DNA of 20,131 bases from NCBI GenBank assembly GCA_945872035.1, contig CAMBYA010000005.1, positions 1-20,131 of the forward strand. The letters are read 5' to 3'. This DNA is from Rhizobium sp. Q54 (GTDB taxonomy: Bacteria > Pseudomonadota > Alphaproteobacteria > SMXS01). The number at the start of each line of letters is the position of its first letter. Within the stretch, counting starts at the first letter, position 1. Under the pieces are notes generated by a model. It saw nothing but the letters and a program-made list of their open reading frames with translations. It did not search any database and was not told where the DNA came from. Both the position numbers and the translations under genes were made by a program. Of this stretch, positions 1-7,988 are shown piece after piece.

Positions 1-20
1 CTCTTTAACCCTTAATCGTA

Positions 21-737
21 CAGGCGCTGCCGACCGGGACCATCCGGATCACCGCGGGCGGCCGGATCGAGGAGCTGGCCGGCTACAATGACGGCGCCTG
101 GTGGGTGCAGGACGCCGCCGCGGCGTTGCCGGCGCGCCTGCTCGGCGATATCTCGGGCAAGACCGTGATCGATCTGTGCGCCGCGCCGGGCGGCAAGACG
201 GCGCAGCTGGCGTCGGCGGGCGCGTCGGTGACCGCCGTCGACCGCGCGCCGCCACGGGTCAAGCTCCTCAACATCAATCTGCGCCGGCTAAAGCTGCAGG
301 TCGAGGTCGTCACCGCCGACGGCGCGACCTGGAAGCCGGCAGCGCCCGCCGACGCGGTGCTGCTCGACGCGCCGTGCTCTGCCACCGGCACCATCCGCCG
401 CCATCCGGATGTGGCGCTGCTGAAGACCGAGCGCGACGTGACCTCGGTGAAACCCGTGCAGGCCGAGCTGCTGAAGAACGCGGCCCGGATGCTGAAGCCC
501 GGCGGCACGCTGGTCTATTGCGTCTGTTCGCTGCAGCCCGAGGAAGGTCCGCAGCAGATCGCCGCGTTCCTGAAGGCCAACCAGGGTTTCTCGCGCAAGC
601 CGGTGACGGCCGGCGAGATCGGCGGCCTCTCCGAGCTGATCACGCCGGACGGCGATCTCCGCACCCTGCCGTTCCACCTCGCCGAACAGGGCGGCATGGA
701 CGGCTTCTTCGCCGCAAGGCTGGTGAAGAAGGGCTAG
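21..737 (+). CDS. rsmB: 16S rRNA (cytosine-5-)-methyltransferase RsmB, C-terminal part (5'-truncated)
   Basis: This is the catalytic half of the enzyme that methylates C967 of 16S rRNA with S-adenosylmethionine. The visible 238 residues carry the SAM loop (DLCAAPGGKT, from about base 172), motif IV (LLDAPCSATG, about 361-390) with its conserved Cys, and motif VI (CVCSLQPEEG, about 520-549), whose Cys is the expected nucleophile. Family members are about 430 residues, so the N-terminal NusB-like RNA-binding domain is missing. Family-like sequence starts abruptly at QALPTG near base 21. The frame is closed by TAA at 6-8, and the first 20 bases are AT-rich, so this looks like a contig edge rather than a real start. 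The GTG at 105 lies inside the conserved domain and is unlikely to be the true start. The stop shares the bases CTAG (734-737) with the convergent ATPase gene. The methyltransferase class is clear. RsmB is favoured over other Rsm enzymes because of the neighbouring rpe, heparinase and purH genes. Confidence 0.88.
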   Translation, partial: QALPTGTIRITAGGRIEELAGYNDGAWWVQDAAAALPARLLGDISGKTVIDLCAAPGGKTAQLASAGASVTAVDRAPPRVKLLNINLRRLKLQVEVVTADGATWKPAAPADAVLLDAPCSATGTIRRHPDVALLKTERDVTSVKPVQAELLKNAARMLKPGGTLVYCVCSLQPEEGPQQIAAFLKANQGFSRKPVTAGEIGGLSELITPDGDLRTLPFHLAEQGGMDGFFAARLVKKG

Positions 738-1441
738 TCCGGCCGCATGCCGTCGGTCGCGATCCTGCCGTCGACGATGTGGATCTGCCGGTCGCCGGCC
801 CTTGCGAATTCCGGGTCGTGCGTGACGGCCAGCACGGTCTTGTTCCGGACATGCACGAGTTCCGACAGGATATCCCGCACATTGGCGCTCGACTTGGAAT
901 CCAGGTTGCCCGTCGGCTCGTCGGCCAGGATGATCAGCGGATCGTTGGCGAGGGCGCGGGCGATGGCCACCCTCTGGCGCTGGCCGCCGGAGAGCTGGTC
1001 GGGCCGCTTGCGGAGCTGATCGGCCATGCCCAGATCGGCCAGCAGCGCCTCGGCGCGCTCGCGCTGCTGCTTCTCCGGCAGCCGGCCCAGCTTGGTCATC
1101 GGCAGCATGACGTTGTCGAGCACGGTGAATTCGACCAGCAGGAAGTGGAACTGGAACACGAAGCCCAGCTTCTCCAGCCGGATGCGGGCGATCTGGCGCT
1201 CGGTCAGCGTCGTGACTTCCTCCCCGTCGAGCCAGATCCTGCCGGAGGTCGGCATGTCGAGCAGGCCGAGCAGATAGAGCAACGAGGATTTGCCCGAGCC
1301 GGATGGCCCCATGATCGAGACGAACTCGCCGCGATTGATGGTGAGGCTCGCGTTCTTGACCAGGGTTACCGGCACCTCGCCGGTCAGCTCGCGGGTGACG
1401 TGTTCCGCGCGCAGCACCTCGACAGCGCCATCCGAGCTCAC
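734..1441 (-). CDS. LolD/MacB-type ABC transporter ATP-binding protein
   Basis: This 235-residue cytoplasmic ATPase would energise the permease encoded just upstream. All nucleotide-binding motifs are present: Walker A GPSGSGKS (45-52), Q-loop Gln97 in a LolD-like FVFQFHFLL stretch, signature LSGGQ (150-154), Walker B ILADEP with Glu175, D-loop NLDS (179-182) and switch His208. I chose GTG 1441 as the start. It overlaps the permease stop by four bases (GTGA), giving translational coupling, and the frame upstream of it is non-homologous read-through of the permease gene. The 3' end shares CTAG with rsmB, leaving no room for a separate terminator. By family the protein belongs to mechanotransmitting (type VII) ABC systems. 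The adaptor plus four-helix permease layout resembles DevBCA or MacAB more than LolCDE, which has two permeases. The substrate cannot be read from the sequence. Confidence 0.87.
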   Translation of the reverse strand: MSSDGAVEVLRAEHVTRELTGEVPVTLVKNASLTINRGEFVSIMGPSGSGKSSLLYLLGLLDMPTSGRIWLDGEEVTTLTERQIARIRLEKLGFVFQFHFLLVEFTVLDNVMLPMTKLGRLPEKQQRERAEALLADLGMADQLRKRPDQLSGGQRQRVAIARALANDPLIILADEPTGNLDSKSSANVRDILSELVHVRNKTVLAVTHDPEFARAGDRQIHIVDGRIATDGMRPD

Positions 1442-2682
1442 GCCTGCCCCCGCAGGATGTCGACCGGATGCACCAGCCCGGCCTTGCGTGCCGGGAAATA
1501 GGCGGCGCCCATGGCGCTCAGAGCGGCGAAGGCGCAAGCGATCAGAGCCTGGTCGAGACCCCAGTAGACCGGCATCTCGATGGGAACGCTGACGCCGGGC
1601 ACCTGGAAGCGCAGGGTCGACAGCGCCCAGATCAGGCCATAACCCAGTGTCAGCCCGCCGACGCTGCCCATCAGCCCGATGATGGTGCCTTCCCAGAGGA
1701 ATATGTGGCGCACGTCGCGGGCCGTGAAGCCCATGGACTTCAGGATGGCGATGTCGCGGCGCTTCTCCATCACCACCGTGGAGATGATGTTGTAGATGCC
1801 GAACGAGGCGACGACGAGAATGGCGCTGACCACGCTGTACATGATGATGTTGCGCACCAGCAGCACCGACAGCAGGCTTTCCGACGCCTCCTGCCACGAT
1901 CTGGACCGATAGCCGATATGCTTTTCGATGCGCGCCGCCACCTCGCGCGACGCATAGGGATCGTCGAGTTGCATCACCAGCATGTTGGCGCGGTCCGGCC
2001 GGTCGAGCAGCACCTGGGCCCGCTTGAGCAGCACATAGGCCTGTCCCTCGTCGATGGCGGTCGCGCCGGTCTCGAACAGGCCGACGATCTTCATGGTGCG
2101 CACCAGCCCAACCGGCGACGAGACGGTCACGTTGTCGCCCATCTCCAGGTTCATCTTTTTCGCCAGCGCGCGGCCGATGATGACGCCGTTGGGACTGGAC
2201 GACAGCGCCTGCATGTTGCCGGCGACGATCTTCTCCTCGATGTCGCTGACGCCGGCCATCAGCTCGGGCACGACGCCGTTCATCAGCACGCCCTGTTCCT
2301 TGCCCGCATAGGTCAGGATGATCTGGCCGGACAGCACCGGCGCCACCCTCACGCCGGGAATGTGCTCGATATAGGCCATCTTCTGCTTGTAGCCGCGGAT
2401 GCCGCGGACCTCGGTCTTCGGCTTGACGTTGGAGATGGCGACCGCGCCGTCGGGGAACCGCTTCACCGCCGGCTGGACGGGCGCATCGCGGAACTCGTCG
2501 CTGACCGTGATGTGGGGCGCGGAATCGACCAGCCGCTTGATGAAGTCCTGCTCGGAGCCGCGCATCAGCGAACTCACCGCCATGAAGAACGCCACGCCCA
2601 GCATGACTCCCAGCAGCGACATCAGCGTCTGGCGGCGCCGGCTGTTGAGGTGCGTGACCGCGATCTTCAGGGTGAGCGGCAT
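1438..2682 (-). CDS. FtsX/LolC/MacB-type ABC transporter permease
   Basis: This 414-residue inner-membrane permease has the four-helix FtsX fold. Helix 1 spans about residues 20-40 (MSLLGVMLGVAFFMAVSS). A large periplasmic MacB-like core domain (about 41-275) follows, then helices at about 277-303, 327-353 and 374-396. The cytoplasmic coupling segment EKRRDIAILKSMGFT (306-320) and the C-terminal PARKAG-HPVDILRG signature (397-412) are diagnostic for the family. The start ATG at 2682 overlaps the adaptor stop as TGATG, and the end overlaps the ATPase start as GTGA. The three genes should therefore be co-translated at matched levels. The protein probably works as a homodimer, since only one permease gene is present. 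Homologues move lipoproteins, glycolipids, drugs or peptides by mechanotransmission. Which applies here is unknown. Confidence 0.86.
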   Translation of the reverse strand: MPLTLKIAVTHLNSRRRQTLMSLLGVMLGVAFFMAVSSLMRGSEQDFIKRLVDSAPHITVSDEFRDAPVQPAVKRFPDGAVAISNVKPKTEVRGIRGYKQKMAYIEHIPGVRVAPVLSGQIILTYAGKEQGVLMNGVVPELMAGVSDIEEKIVAGNMQALSSSPNGVIIGRALAKKMNLEMGDNVTVSSPVGLVRTMKIVGLFETGATAIDEGQAYVLLKRAQVLLDRPDRANMLVMQLDDPYASREVAARIEKHIGYRSRSWQEASESLLSVLLVRNIIMYSVVSAILVVASFGIYNIISTVVMEKRRDIAILKSMGFTARDVRHIFLWEGTIIGLMGSVGGLTLGYGLIWALSTLRFQVPGVSVPIEMPVYWGLDQALIACAFAALSAMGAAYFPARKAGLVHPVDILRGQA

Positions 2683-3695
2683 CAGCCCGGTCCGGCGCGC
2701 TGCACCGTCACGTCCCGGCCGGGCTTGAGCCGGTCGTCCGGCTGGATCACGATGGTGTCGCCCCGGGTCAGCCCCGACTTGACCTCCGTCCAGTCGTTGC
2801 CGGACGCGCCGGTCACCACCGCCCGCTCCTGAACCTTTCCGTCCCTGACCAGCCAGACCTTGCCTTCGCTGACGGCGGTCGCCGGCACCAGCAGTGCATC
2901 CGGCTTCTCGTCGGCAATGATGTTGCAATCGGCGGTCATGCCGATCAGCAACGGCGTGTCCTCGGGCAGGCGGACGCGCACCCGGAAGCTGCGTGCCACC
3001 GGATCGCCCTTCGGCGTGATCTCGCTGACCGTGCCGTCCAGCACCTTGTCTGGATATGCGTCGGAGCGGATCAGCACCTTCTGGCCCGGACGGACCTGCG
3101 GTATGTCCTCCTCGTCGACCTCGACGGAAACGCGCAGGGGCGCACAGCAGGCCATCCAGAACAGCGCCTGGCCGGCGGGGAAAACCTGGCCGACCTCGCC
3201 GTCGCGCCGGATGATGCGGCCGGCTTCCGGCGCGTACAGCTCCATTTCCTGGTTTTGCTTGCGCACGCGGGCCAGCGAAGCCCTGGCCGTGTCCAGGTCG
3301 TTCCTGGCCGAATCCCGGGCAACGCCGGTGCCGACGCCGCGCGCCAGCAGATTCGCCGCCCGGTCGTACTGGTTCTGGGCGAAGCCGACCCTGGCTTCCC
3401 ATTCGCGCACCGACTGGGCCAGTTCCTCGTTGTCGAAGGTGGCGAGCTTCTGGCCCTTCGTCACCGCGGCGCTCTCATCGACGAGGAGTTGTGCGAGCCG
3501 TCCGCCGGACTTGGGTGCGATCGGCATCATCACGGTGGGCTCGACGGTGCCCGACGCATAGACCGCCTGCACCGCCGGTCCGATCCGCGGCTGGGCGACC
3601 TGGACCGCCACCGGCCCGGCGCGCCACCAGAATGCCGTCCCGGCCGCGGCGACTACCGCGACGAGGAGGAGAGAACGAACCAACCATTTATTCAT
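2682..3695 (-). CDS. HlyD/MacA-type periplasmic adaptor subunit of ABC exporter
   Basis: This 337-residue membrane-fusion protein links the permease to an outer-membrane channel or to its periplasmic cargo. A single N-terminal anchor (about residues 5-24, VRSLLLVAVVAAAGTAFW) is followed by the first half of a lipoyl-like barrel-sandwich (SGTVEP through KGQKLATFDNEE), then a helical hairpin rich in Ala, Arg and Glu. Next come the second lipoyl half (LYAPEAGRI-RDGEVGQVFPAG) and the beta-barrel and membrane-proximal domains ending VTVQRAGPG. The hairpin is short, as in DevB-like adaptors. No lipobox Cys is seen, so it is anchored by its helix rather than as a lipoprotein. It is the first gene of the operon. 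Its start at 3695 has only a weak upstream GGTGG as a ribosome site. No TolC-type outer-membrane gene is nearby, so an unlinked partner would be needed. Confidence 0.87.
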   Translation of the reverse strand: MNKWLVRSLLLVAVVAAAGTAFWWRAGPVAVQVAQPRIGPAVQAVYASGTVEPTVMMPIAPKSGGRLAQLLVDESAAVTKGQKLATFDNEELAQSVREWEARVGFAQNQYDRAANLLARGVGTGVARDSARNDLDTARASLARVRKQNQEMELYAPEAGRIIRRDGEVGQVFPAGQALFWMACCAPLRVSVEVDEEDIPQVRPGQKVLIRSDAYPDKVLDGTVSEITPKGDPVARSFRVRVRLPEDTPLLIGMTADCNIIADEKPDALLVPATAVSEGKVWLVRDGKVQERAVVTGASGNDWTEVKSGLTRGDTIVIQPDDRLKPGRDVTVQRAGPG

Positions 3696-3864
3696 ACGCG
3701 GTCATACCACCGATCCAGAAAAACGCACGGTTTCGCCCCGGGTTCGCCGCAGCGAGAGTTACCTGTTGGTAAGGCCGCGGACAATGCACTGTAAATGGGA
3801 GATACGCTGCCAAAAAACGACTGTCGTGCTTGCGGCTTCTGGGTCAAGTTGGTAAGCACGTTCC
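3696..3864. promoter_or_regulatory. Divergent intergenic region between the exporter operon and rpe
   Basis: These 169 bases must hold the promoters of both the minus-strand exporter operon and the plus-strand rpe operon. The sequence is noticeably richer in A and T than the flanking genes, as expected for promoters. It contains a perfect 9-base direct repeat, GTTGGTAAG, at 3765-3773 and 3848-3856. The second copy sits just upstream of the rpe start. I cannot assign convincing -35 and -10 pairs by eye. Confidence 0.45.
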
Positions 3865-4533
3865 ATGCAACAACCGGTCCGGATTTCACCGTCCATCCTA
3901 TCCGCTGATTTCGCGAAGCTGGGCGAGGAAGTCCGCGCGATCGACGCGGCCGGCGCGGATTACATCCATATCGATGTGATGGACGGTCATTTCGTGCCCA
4001 ACCTGACCATCGGCCCCAGCGTCATCAAGGCCCTGCGGCCGCACAGCGACAAGCCGTTCGACGTTCACCTGATGATCTCGCCGGTCGATCCGTACATCCA
4101 GGCGTTCCGCGACGCCGGCGCCGACATCATCACCGTGCACCCGGAGGCCGGGCCGCACCTGCACAGAACCGTCCAGGCGATCAAGGCGACGGGCGCCAAG
4201 GCCGGCGTGTCGCTCAACCCGTCGACTCCCGTCGAGGCCGTCGACTTCGTGCTGGGCGATATCGACCTGATTCTGGTGATGAGCGTCAACCCGGGCTTCG
4301 GCGGCCAGTCCTTCATCGACAGCCAGCTTGCGAAGATCGAGCGGCTGCGTACCATGATCGACCGCAGCGGCCGGAAGATCGACCTGGAAGTGGATGGCGG
4401 CGTCACCGCCGACAACGCCGCCAGGGTCGTCGCGGCCGGTGCCGACGTTCTCGTCGCCGGTACGGCGGCGTTCAAGGGAGGATCGGTGCAGTACTCGGAC
4501 AATATCCGCCGGCTTCGCGGCCCGTCCGCCTGA
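3865..4533 (+). CDS. rpe: Ribulose-phosphate 3-epimerase
   Basis: This cytoplasmic enzyme interconverts D-ribulose 5-phosphate and D-xylulose 5-phosphate in the pentose phosphate pathway and Calvin cycle. The 222-residue TIM barrel is full length. N-terminal [10 protein letters not shown] (7-16), [12 protein letters not shown] (35-46), DVHLM (66-70), VNPGFGGQ (141-148), VDGGV (176-180) and AGTAAFKG (198-205) are all family signatures. The metal and acid-base ligands His35, Asp37, His68 and Asp177 are all present. The ATG at 3865 places ISPSILSAD where the family expects it. No strong Shine-Dalgarno is visible before it. The gene is followed after 14 bases by the heparinase-fold gene and then purH, forming an operon. 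In related alphaproteobacteria rsmB commonly lies directly upstream; here the exporter operon separates them. Confidence 0.97.
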   Translation: MQQPVRISPSILSADFAKLGEEVRAIDAAGADYIHIDVMDGHFVPNLTIGPSVIKALRPHSDKPFDVHLMISPVDPYIQAFRDAGADIITVHPEAGPHLHRTVQAIKATGAKAGVSLNPSTPVEAVDFVLGDIDLILVMSVNPGFGGQSFIDSQLAKIERLRTMIDRSGRKIDLEVDGGVTADNAARVVAAGADVLVAGTAAFKGGSVQYSDNIRRLRGPSA

Positions 4534-4547
4534 TCCGCCGGAGCGCC

Positions 4548-6218
4548 ATGGCCAGCAAGGCGAAATCCAGGTTTACCGATCCGACGCGCGGGATGTCGCA
4601 CGGACTGGGGCAACGGCTGCGCACCTACTACTACGGCACGTTCCTGTACCGCCGGGTGCTGAAGGGCGCCCATCCCGTCCAGATCAAGTTCAACCCCAAG
4701 AACCACTGGGGCGGCGACGTGGCCGTGGCCGACGACCTGTTCCGCGGCCAGTACAGCTTCGCCGGCCACACGGTCAGCGCGCCCAACGAAAACCCGTGGC
4801 GGCTGCCTGCGCCCAGCCAGGCGTGGCAGGACGCGCTGCACGGCTTCGGCTGGCTGCGGCATTTTCGCGCCCAGGGCGGCGACGCGGCCAAGCGTCACGT
4901 CGAATCGCTGATCAAGAAGTGGCTGCAGGACTTCCAGGACTGGGATCCGGTCGCCTGGCAGCCCGAGGTAATCGCCCAGCGGCTGATCGCCTGGATGAGC
5001 AACGCCTCCATGGCGGTGAGCACGCAGGACCTGGTGCATCATAGCGCGGTGATGAATTCCATGGCGCGGCAGGCGCGCCACCTGGCGCGCACCGCTCCCA
5101 CCGCCCGCGACGGCCTGCCGCGGCTGATCGCCATCATCGGCCTGGTCTACAGCGGCTTCTGCCTGCCGGAAGGCGCGCGGCGGCTGTCGAAGGGCCTGCA
5201 GCTGCTCGAGCGCGAGCTGGACCGGCTGGTGCTGGCCGATGGCTGCATCGTCACCCGCAACCCCAGCGACCAGTTCGAGGCGCTGAGGGCGCTCGTCGCG
5301 CTGAAGGCGGATCTGCGCGCCGCCAACCAGGAGGTGCCAAACTACATCCAGCGCGCCATCGACCGCATGGCGCCCATGCTCCGCTTCTTCCGGCTGGGCG
5401 ACGGCCGGCTGGCGCTGTTCAACGGCAGCTTCGAGGAGTCCGCCGACGAGATCGACCAGGTGCTCGATGCGGCCAAGGCCCAGGGCAAGCCGCTCGGCGG
5501 CGCGATCTACTCGGGTTTTCAGCGCGTGCAGGCGGGCCAGGCCACTATCGTCGTCGACGCCGGCTCGCCCCCCGTGGGCGATCTCAGCGTCAATGCCCAC
5601 GCCAGCCCCAACGCATTCGAGATGTCGGTCGGCGCCGAGCGGTTGATCGTCAATTGCGGCTCCAGCGACGAGATCATGTTCGACGGCGTGCACAAGGTCA
5701 GCCGCACCACGGCCGCTCACTCCACGCTGATCATCGACAACAAGAACTCGTTCCCCATCCTGAGGAACCAGCGCATCGGCAAGCGCCCCAAGAAGGTGCT
5801 GGCGACGCGCGACGAGATGGACGACACCATCAGCCTCGACGTCACCCACTATGGCTACATCATGGCGTTCGGCTACGAGCACGAGCGCATCCTGAAGGTG
5901 GCGCGCAGCGGCAAGGTCGTCGAGGGCATCGACGCGCTGCGGTCGGTCAACCGCAAGAAGCGCCCCAAGGCGCCCGTCGACATCCGCTTCCACCTGCATC
6001 CGGACGTGGACGCAAGGCGCACCGTGGACGGCGGCGCGGTCGAGTTGACCTTGCCGGGCGGCGCCATGTGGCGGTTCGAATCGACCCACGGCGTCAATGT
6101 CGAGGAAAGCATCTATCTGGGCGAGCGCGGCCATGTGCGGTCGACGCGGCAGCTCGTGGTCAGCAGCACCACCGGGGCGCAGCGGCTGCAGATCAACTGG
6201 CGCCTGCTCAAAGTCTAA
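4548..6218 (+). CDS. Heparinase II/III-family protein
   Basis: This 556-residue protein has the layout of heparinase II/III-fold proteins. An N-terminal alpha/alpha toroid covers about residues 60-310, and a C-terminal beta-sandwich covers about 330-550. The latter has the family stretch NAHASPNAFEMSVGAERL (349-366) followed by VNCG (368-371). GGDVAVADDLFRGQYSFAGH (55-74) is the typical N-terminal block. No signal peptide or membrane helix is visible, unlike secreted polysaccharide lyases, so it is predicted to be cytoplasmic or exported by an unrecognised route. The start ATG 4548 is preceded by GGAG at 4540-4543. It lies 14 bases after rpe and 21 bases before purH, an arrangement widely kept in alphaproteobacteria. 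The real substrate of this family branch is unknown to me. Lyase activity on uronic-acid polysaccharides is only an inference from the fold. Confidence 0.9.
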   Translation: MASKAKSRFTDPTRGMSHGLGQRLRTYYYGTFLYRRVLKGAHPVQIKFNPKNHWGGDVAVADDLFRGQYSFAGHTVSAPNENPWRLPAPSQAWQDALHGFGWLRHFRAQGGDAAKRHVESLIKKWLQDFQDWDPVAWQPEVIAQRLIAWMSNASMAVSTQDLVHHSAVMNSMARQARHLARTAPTARDGLPRLIAIIGLVYSGFCLPEGARRLSKGLQLLERELDRLVLADGCIVTRNPSDQFEALRALVALKADLRAANQEVPNYIQRAIDRMAPMLRFFRLGDGRLALFNGSFEESADEIDQVLDAAKAQGKPLGGAIYSGFQRVQAGQATIVVDAGSPPVGDLSVNAHASPNAFEMSVGAERLIVNCGSSDEIMFDGVHKVSRTTAAHSTLIIDNKNSFPILRNQRIGKRPKKVLATRDEMDDTISLDVTHYGYIMAFGYEHERILKVARSGKVVEGIDALRSVNRKKRPKAPVDIRFHLHPDVDARRTVDGGAVELTLPGGAMWRFESTHGVNVEESIYLGERGHVRSTRQLVVSSTTGAQRLQINWRLLKV

Positions 6219-6239
6219 CGCAAGAACGAGAAGGCCATC

Positions 6240-7820
6240 ATGACCGACCAACCCATCCGCAGGGCGCTGCTTTCCGTTTCCGACAAGACCGGGCTGGTGG
6301 CGCTGGGCCGCTTTCTCGCCGGCCATGGCGTCGAGCTCCTGTCCACCGGAGGCTCGGCCAAGCTGTTGGCCGAGAACGGCATTCCCGTGCGCGAAGTGGC
6401 GGACTACACCGGCTTCCCGGAAATGATGGACGGACGGGTGAAGACGCTGCACCCGAAGGTGCATGGCGGCCTGCTCGGCCTGCGCGACAAGCACGCCGAC
6501 GCCATGGCGCAGCACGGCATCGGCGCCATCGACCTGCTGGTGGTGAACCTCTACCCCTTCGAGGAAACCGTCGCCAAGGGCGGCGACTTCGACGAGTGCA
6601 TCGAGAATATCGACATCGGCGGCCCGGCGATGATCCGCTCGGCGGCCAAGAACCACAAGTTCGTCACCGTGGTGGTCGAGGCCGCCGACTACAAGGCGGT
6701 GATCGACGACATGATCGCCCATGGCGGCGCGACTACCGAGGCGACCCGCCGCCGGCTCGCGGCCAAGGCCTACGCACGCACGGCGTCCTATGACTCGGCC
6801 ATCTCCGGCTGGTTCGCCGGGCAGCTCGGCGATACCTTCCCGGAACGCCTGACCCTCGCCGGCACGCTGCAGCAGACCCTGCGCTACGGCGAGAACCCGC
6901 ACCAGCAGGCCGCCTTCTACGTCTCGGGCGACAAGCGCCCTGGTGTGGCGAGCGCGCGCCAGCTCCAGGGCAAGGAGCTCAGCTACAACAACCTCAACGA
7001 CACCGACGCGGCTTACGAGGCCGTGGCCGAGTTCGATCCGGCGGAGCAGCCGGCCGTGGTCATCGTCAAGCACGCCAATCCCTGCGGCGTCGCCATCGCC
7101 CCTTCCATGGCCGAGGCCTATCGCCGGGCGCTCGCCTGCGATCCGGTCAGCGCCTTCGGCGGCATCATCGCGCTCAACAATACGCTCGACGGCGAGACGG
7201 CGGCCGAGATCGCCAGGATCTTCACCGAGGTGATCATCGCCCCGGACGCCACCGACGAGGCGCGCGCAATCATCGCCGGCAAGAAGAACCTGCGCCTGCT
7301 GCTCGCCGGCGGCCTGCCCGACCCGGCGGCGCCGGGCATGACGGTGAAGTCGGTGGCGGGCGGCTACCTGCTGCAGAACCGCGACAATGGCCGGGTGTTC
7401 CGCGACGGCCTGAAGGTGGTGACGAAGCGCGCGCCGACCGAGCGCGAGCTGACCGACCTGCTGTTCGCCTTCCGGGTCTGCAAGCATGTCAAGTCGAACA
7501 CCATCGTCTATGTGAAGGACGGCGCCACGGTGGGCGTCGGCGCCGGCCAGATGAGCCGGGTCGATTCAGCGCGGATCGCCGCCAGGAAGGCGCAGGACGT
7601 GGCCGAGGCCGAAGGTCTGGCCGAGCCGCGCACGAAGGGGTCGGTGGTTGCCTCCGACGCCTTCTTCCCCTTCGCCGACGGCCTGCTCGCCGCCGCCGAG
7701 GCGGGAGCCACGGCCGTGATCCAGCCGGGCGGCTCCATGCGCGACCAGGAAGTCATCGACGCCGCCGACGCGGCGGGGCTCGCCATGGTGCTGACCGGGA
7801 TGCGCCACTTCCGGCACTGA
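6240..7820 (+). CDS. purH: Bifunctional AICAR formyltransferase / IMP cyclohydrolase
   Basis: PurH performs the last two steps of de novo purine synthesis. It transfers a formyl group from 10-formyltetrahydrofolate to AICAR, then closes the ring to IMP. The 526 residues are full length. The N-terminal cyclohydrolase domain (about 1-195) shows STGGSAKLL (35-43), [19 protein letters not shown] (59-77), NLYPFEETV (103-111) and the [17 protein letters not shown] segment (123-139). The formyltransferase domain (about 200-526) has LRYGENPHQ (214-222), [15 protein letters not shown] (244-258) and the catalytic KHANPCG, with Lys277 and His278. The CKHVKSNTI and GQMSRVDS segments and the C-terminal ending MRHFRH also fit. 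The ATG has a good ribosome site, GAGAAGG (6228-6234). It is the last gene of the rpe, heparinase, purH operon. No clear terminator hairpin with a T-run follows before composition drops into the AT-rich island. Confidence 0.98.
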   Translation: MTDQPIRRALLSVSDKTGLVALGRFLAGHGVELLSTGGSAKLLAENGIPVREVADYTGFPEMMDGRVKTLHPKVHGGLLGLRDKHADAMAQHGIGAIDLLVVNLYPFEETVAKGGDFDECIENIDIGGPAMIRSAAKNHKFVTVVVEAADYKAVIDDMIAHGGATTEATRRRLAAKAYARTASYDSAISGWFAGQLGDTFPERLTLAGTLQQTLRYGENPHQQAAFYVSGDKRPGVASARQLQGKELSYNNLNDTDAAYEAVAEFDPAEQPAVVIVKHANPCGVAIAPSMAEAYRRALACDPVSAFGGIIALNNTLDGETAAEIARIFTEVIIAPDATDEARAIIAGKKNLRLLLAGGLPDPAAPGMTVKSVAGGYLLQNRDNGRVFRDGLKVVTKRAPTERELTDLLFAFRVCKHVKSNTIVYVKDGATVGVGAGQMSRVDSARIAARKAQDVAEAEGLAEPRTKGSVVASDAFFPFADGLLAAAEAGATAVIQPGGSMRDQEVIDAADAAGLAMVLTGMRHFRH

Positions 7821-7850
7821 CTTCTCGAAAAAACCTCAGGGGCAGAGTCT

Positions 7851-7861
7851 GTTTAGTAAAC
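7851..7861. repeat. Perfect 11-base palindrome GTTTAGTAAAC
   Basis: Two 5-base arms (GTTTA and TAAAC) flank a single G. It lies 31 bases past the purH stop and 128 bases before the small membrane-protein start. It could be an operator for that gene, an element end, or chance. Confidence 0.4.
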
Positions 7862-7882
7862 TGTCACCGGAATCCTCCTCTC

Positions 7883-7907
7883 AGATGAAGACCTAACGAC
7901 CTCATCT
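7883..7907. repeat. Inverted repeat AGATGA...TCATCT with 13-base loop
   Basis: The arms AGATGA (7883-7888) and TCATCT (7902-7907) could form a 6-pair hairpin. No T-run follows on either strand, so it is not a convincing intrinsic terminator for purH. It sits inside the atypical island. Confidence 0.3.
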
Positions 7908-7988
7908 TGGCACACCAGATGCCGTACAGGGGCCGTCCACACCATCACCGTAATACCGGATACTATTAATAAAATCGGGTAAAAAAGA

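Noticed and set aside
3691..3705. Five-codon leader frame (MTAYE) overlapping the adaptor start
   Set aside because: It is very short, has no ribosome site, and its codons show no regulatory pattern; probably chance.
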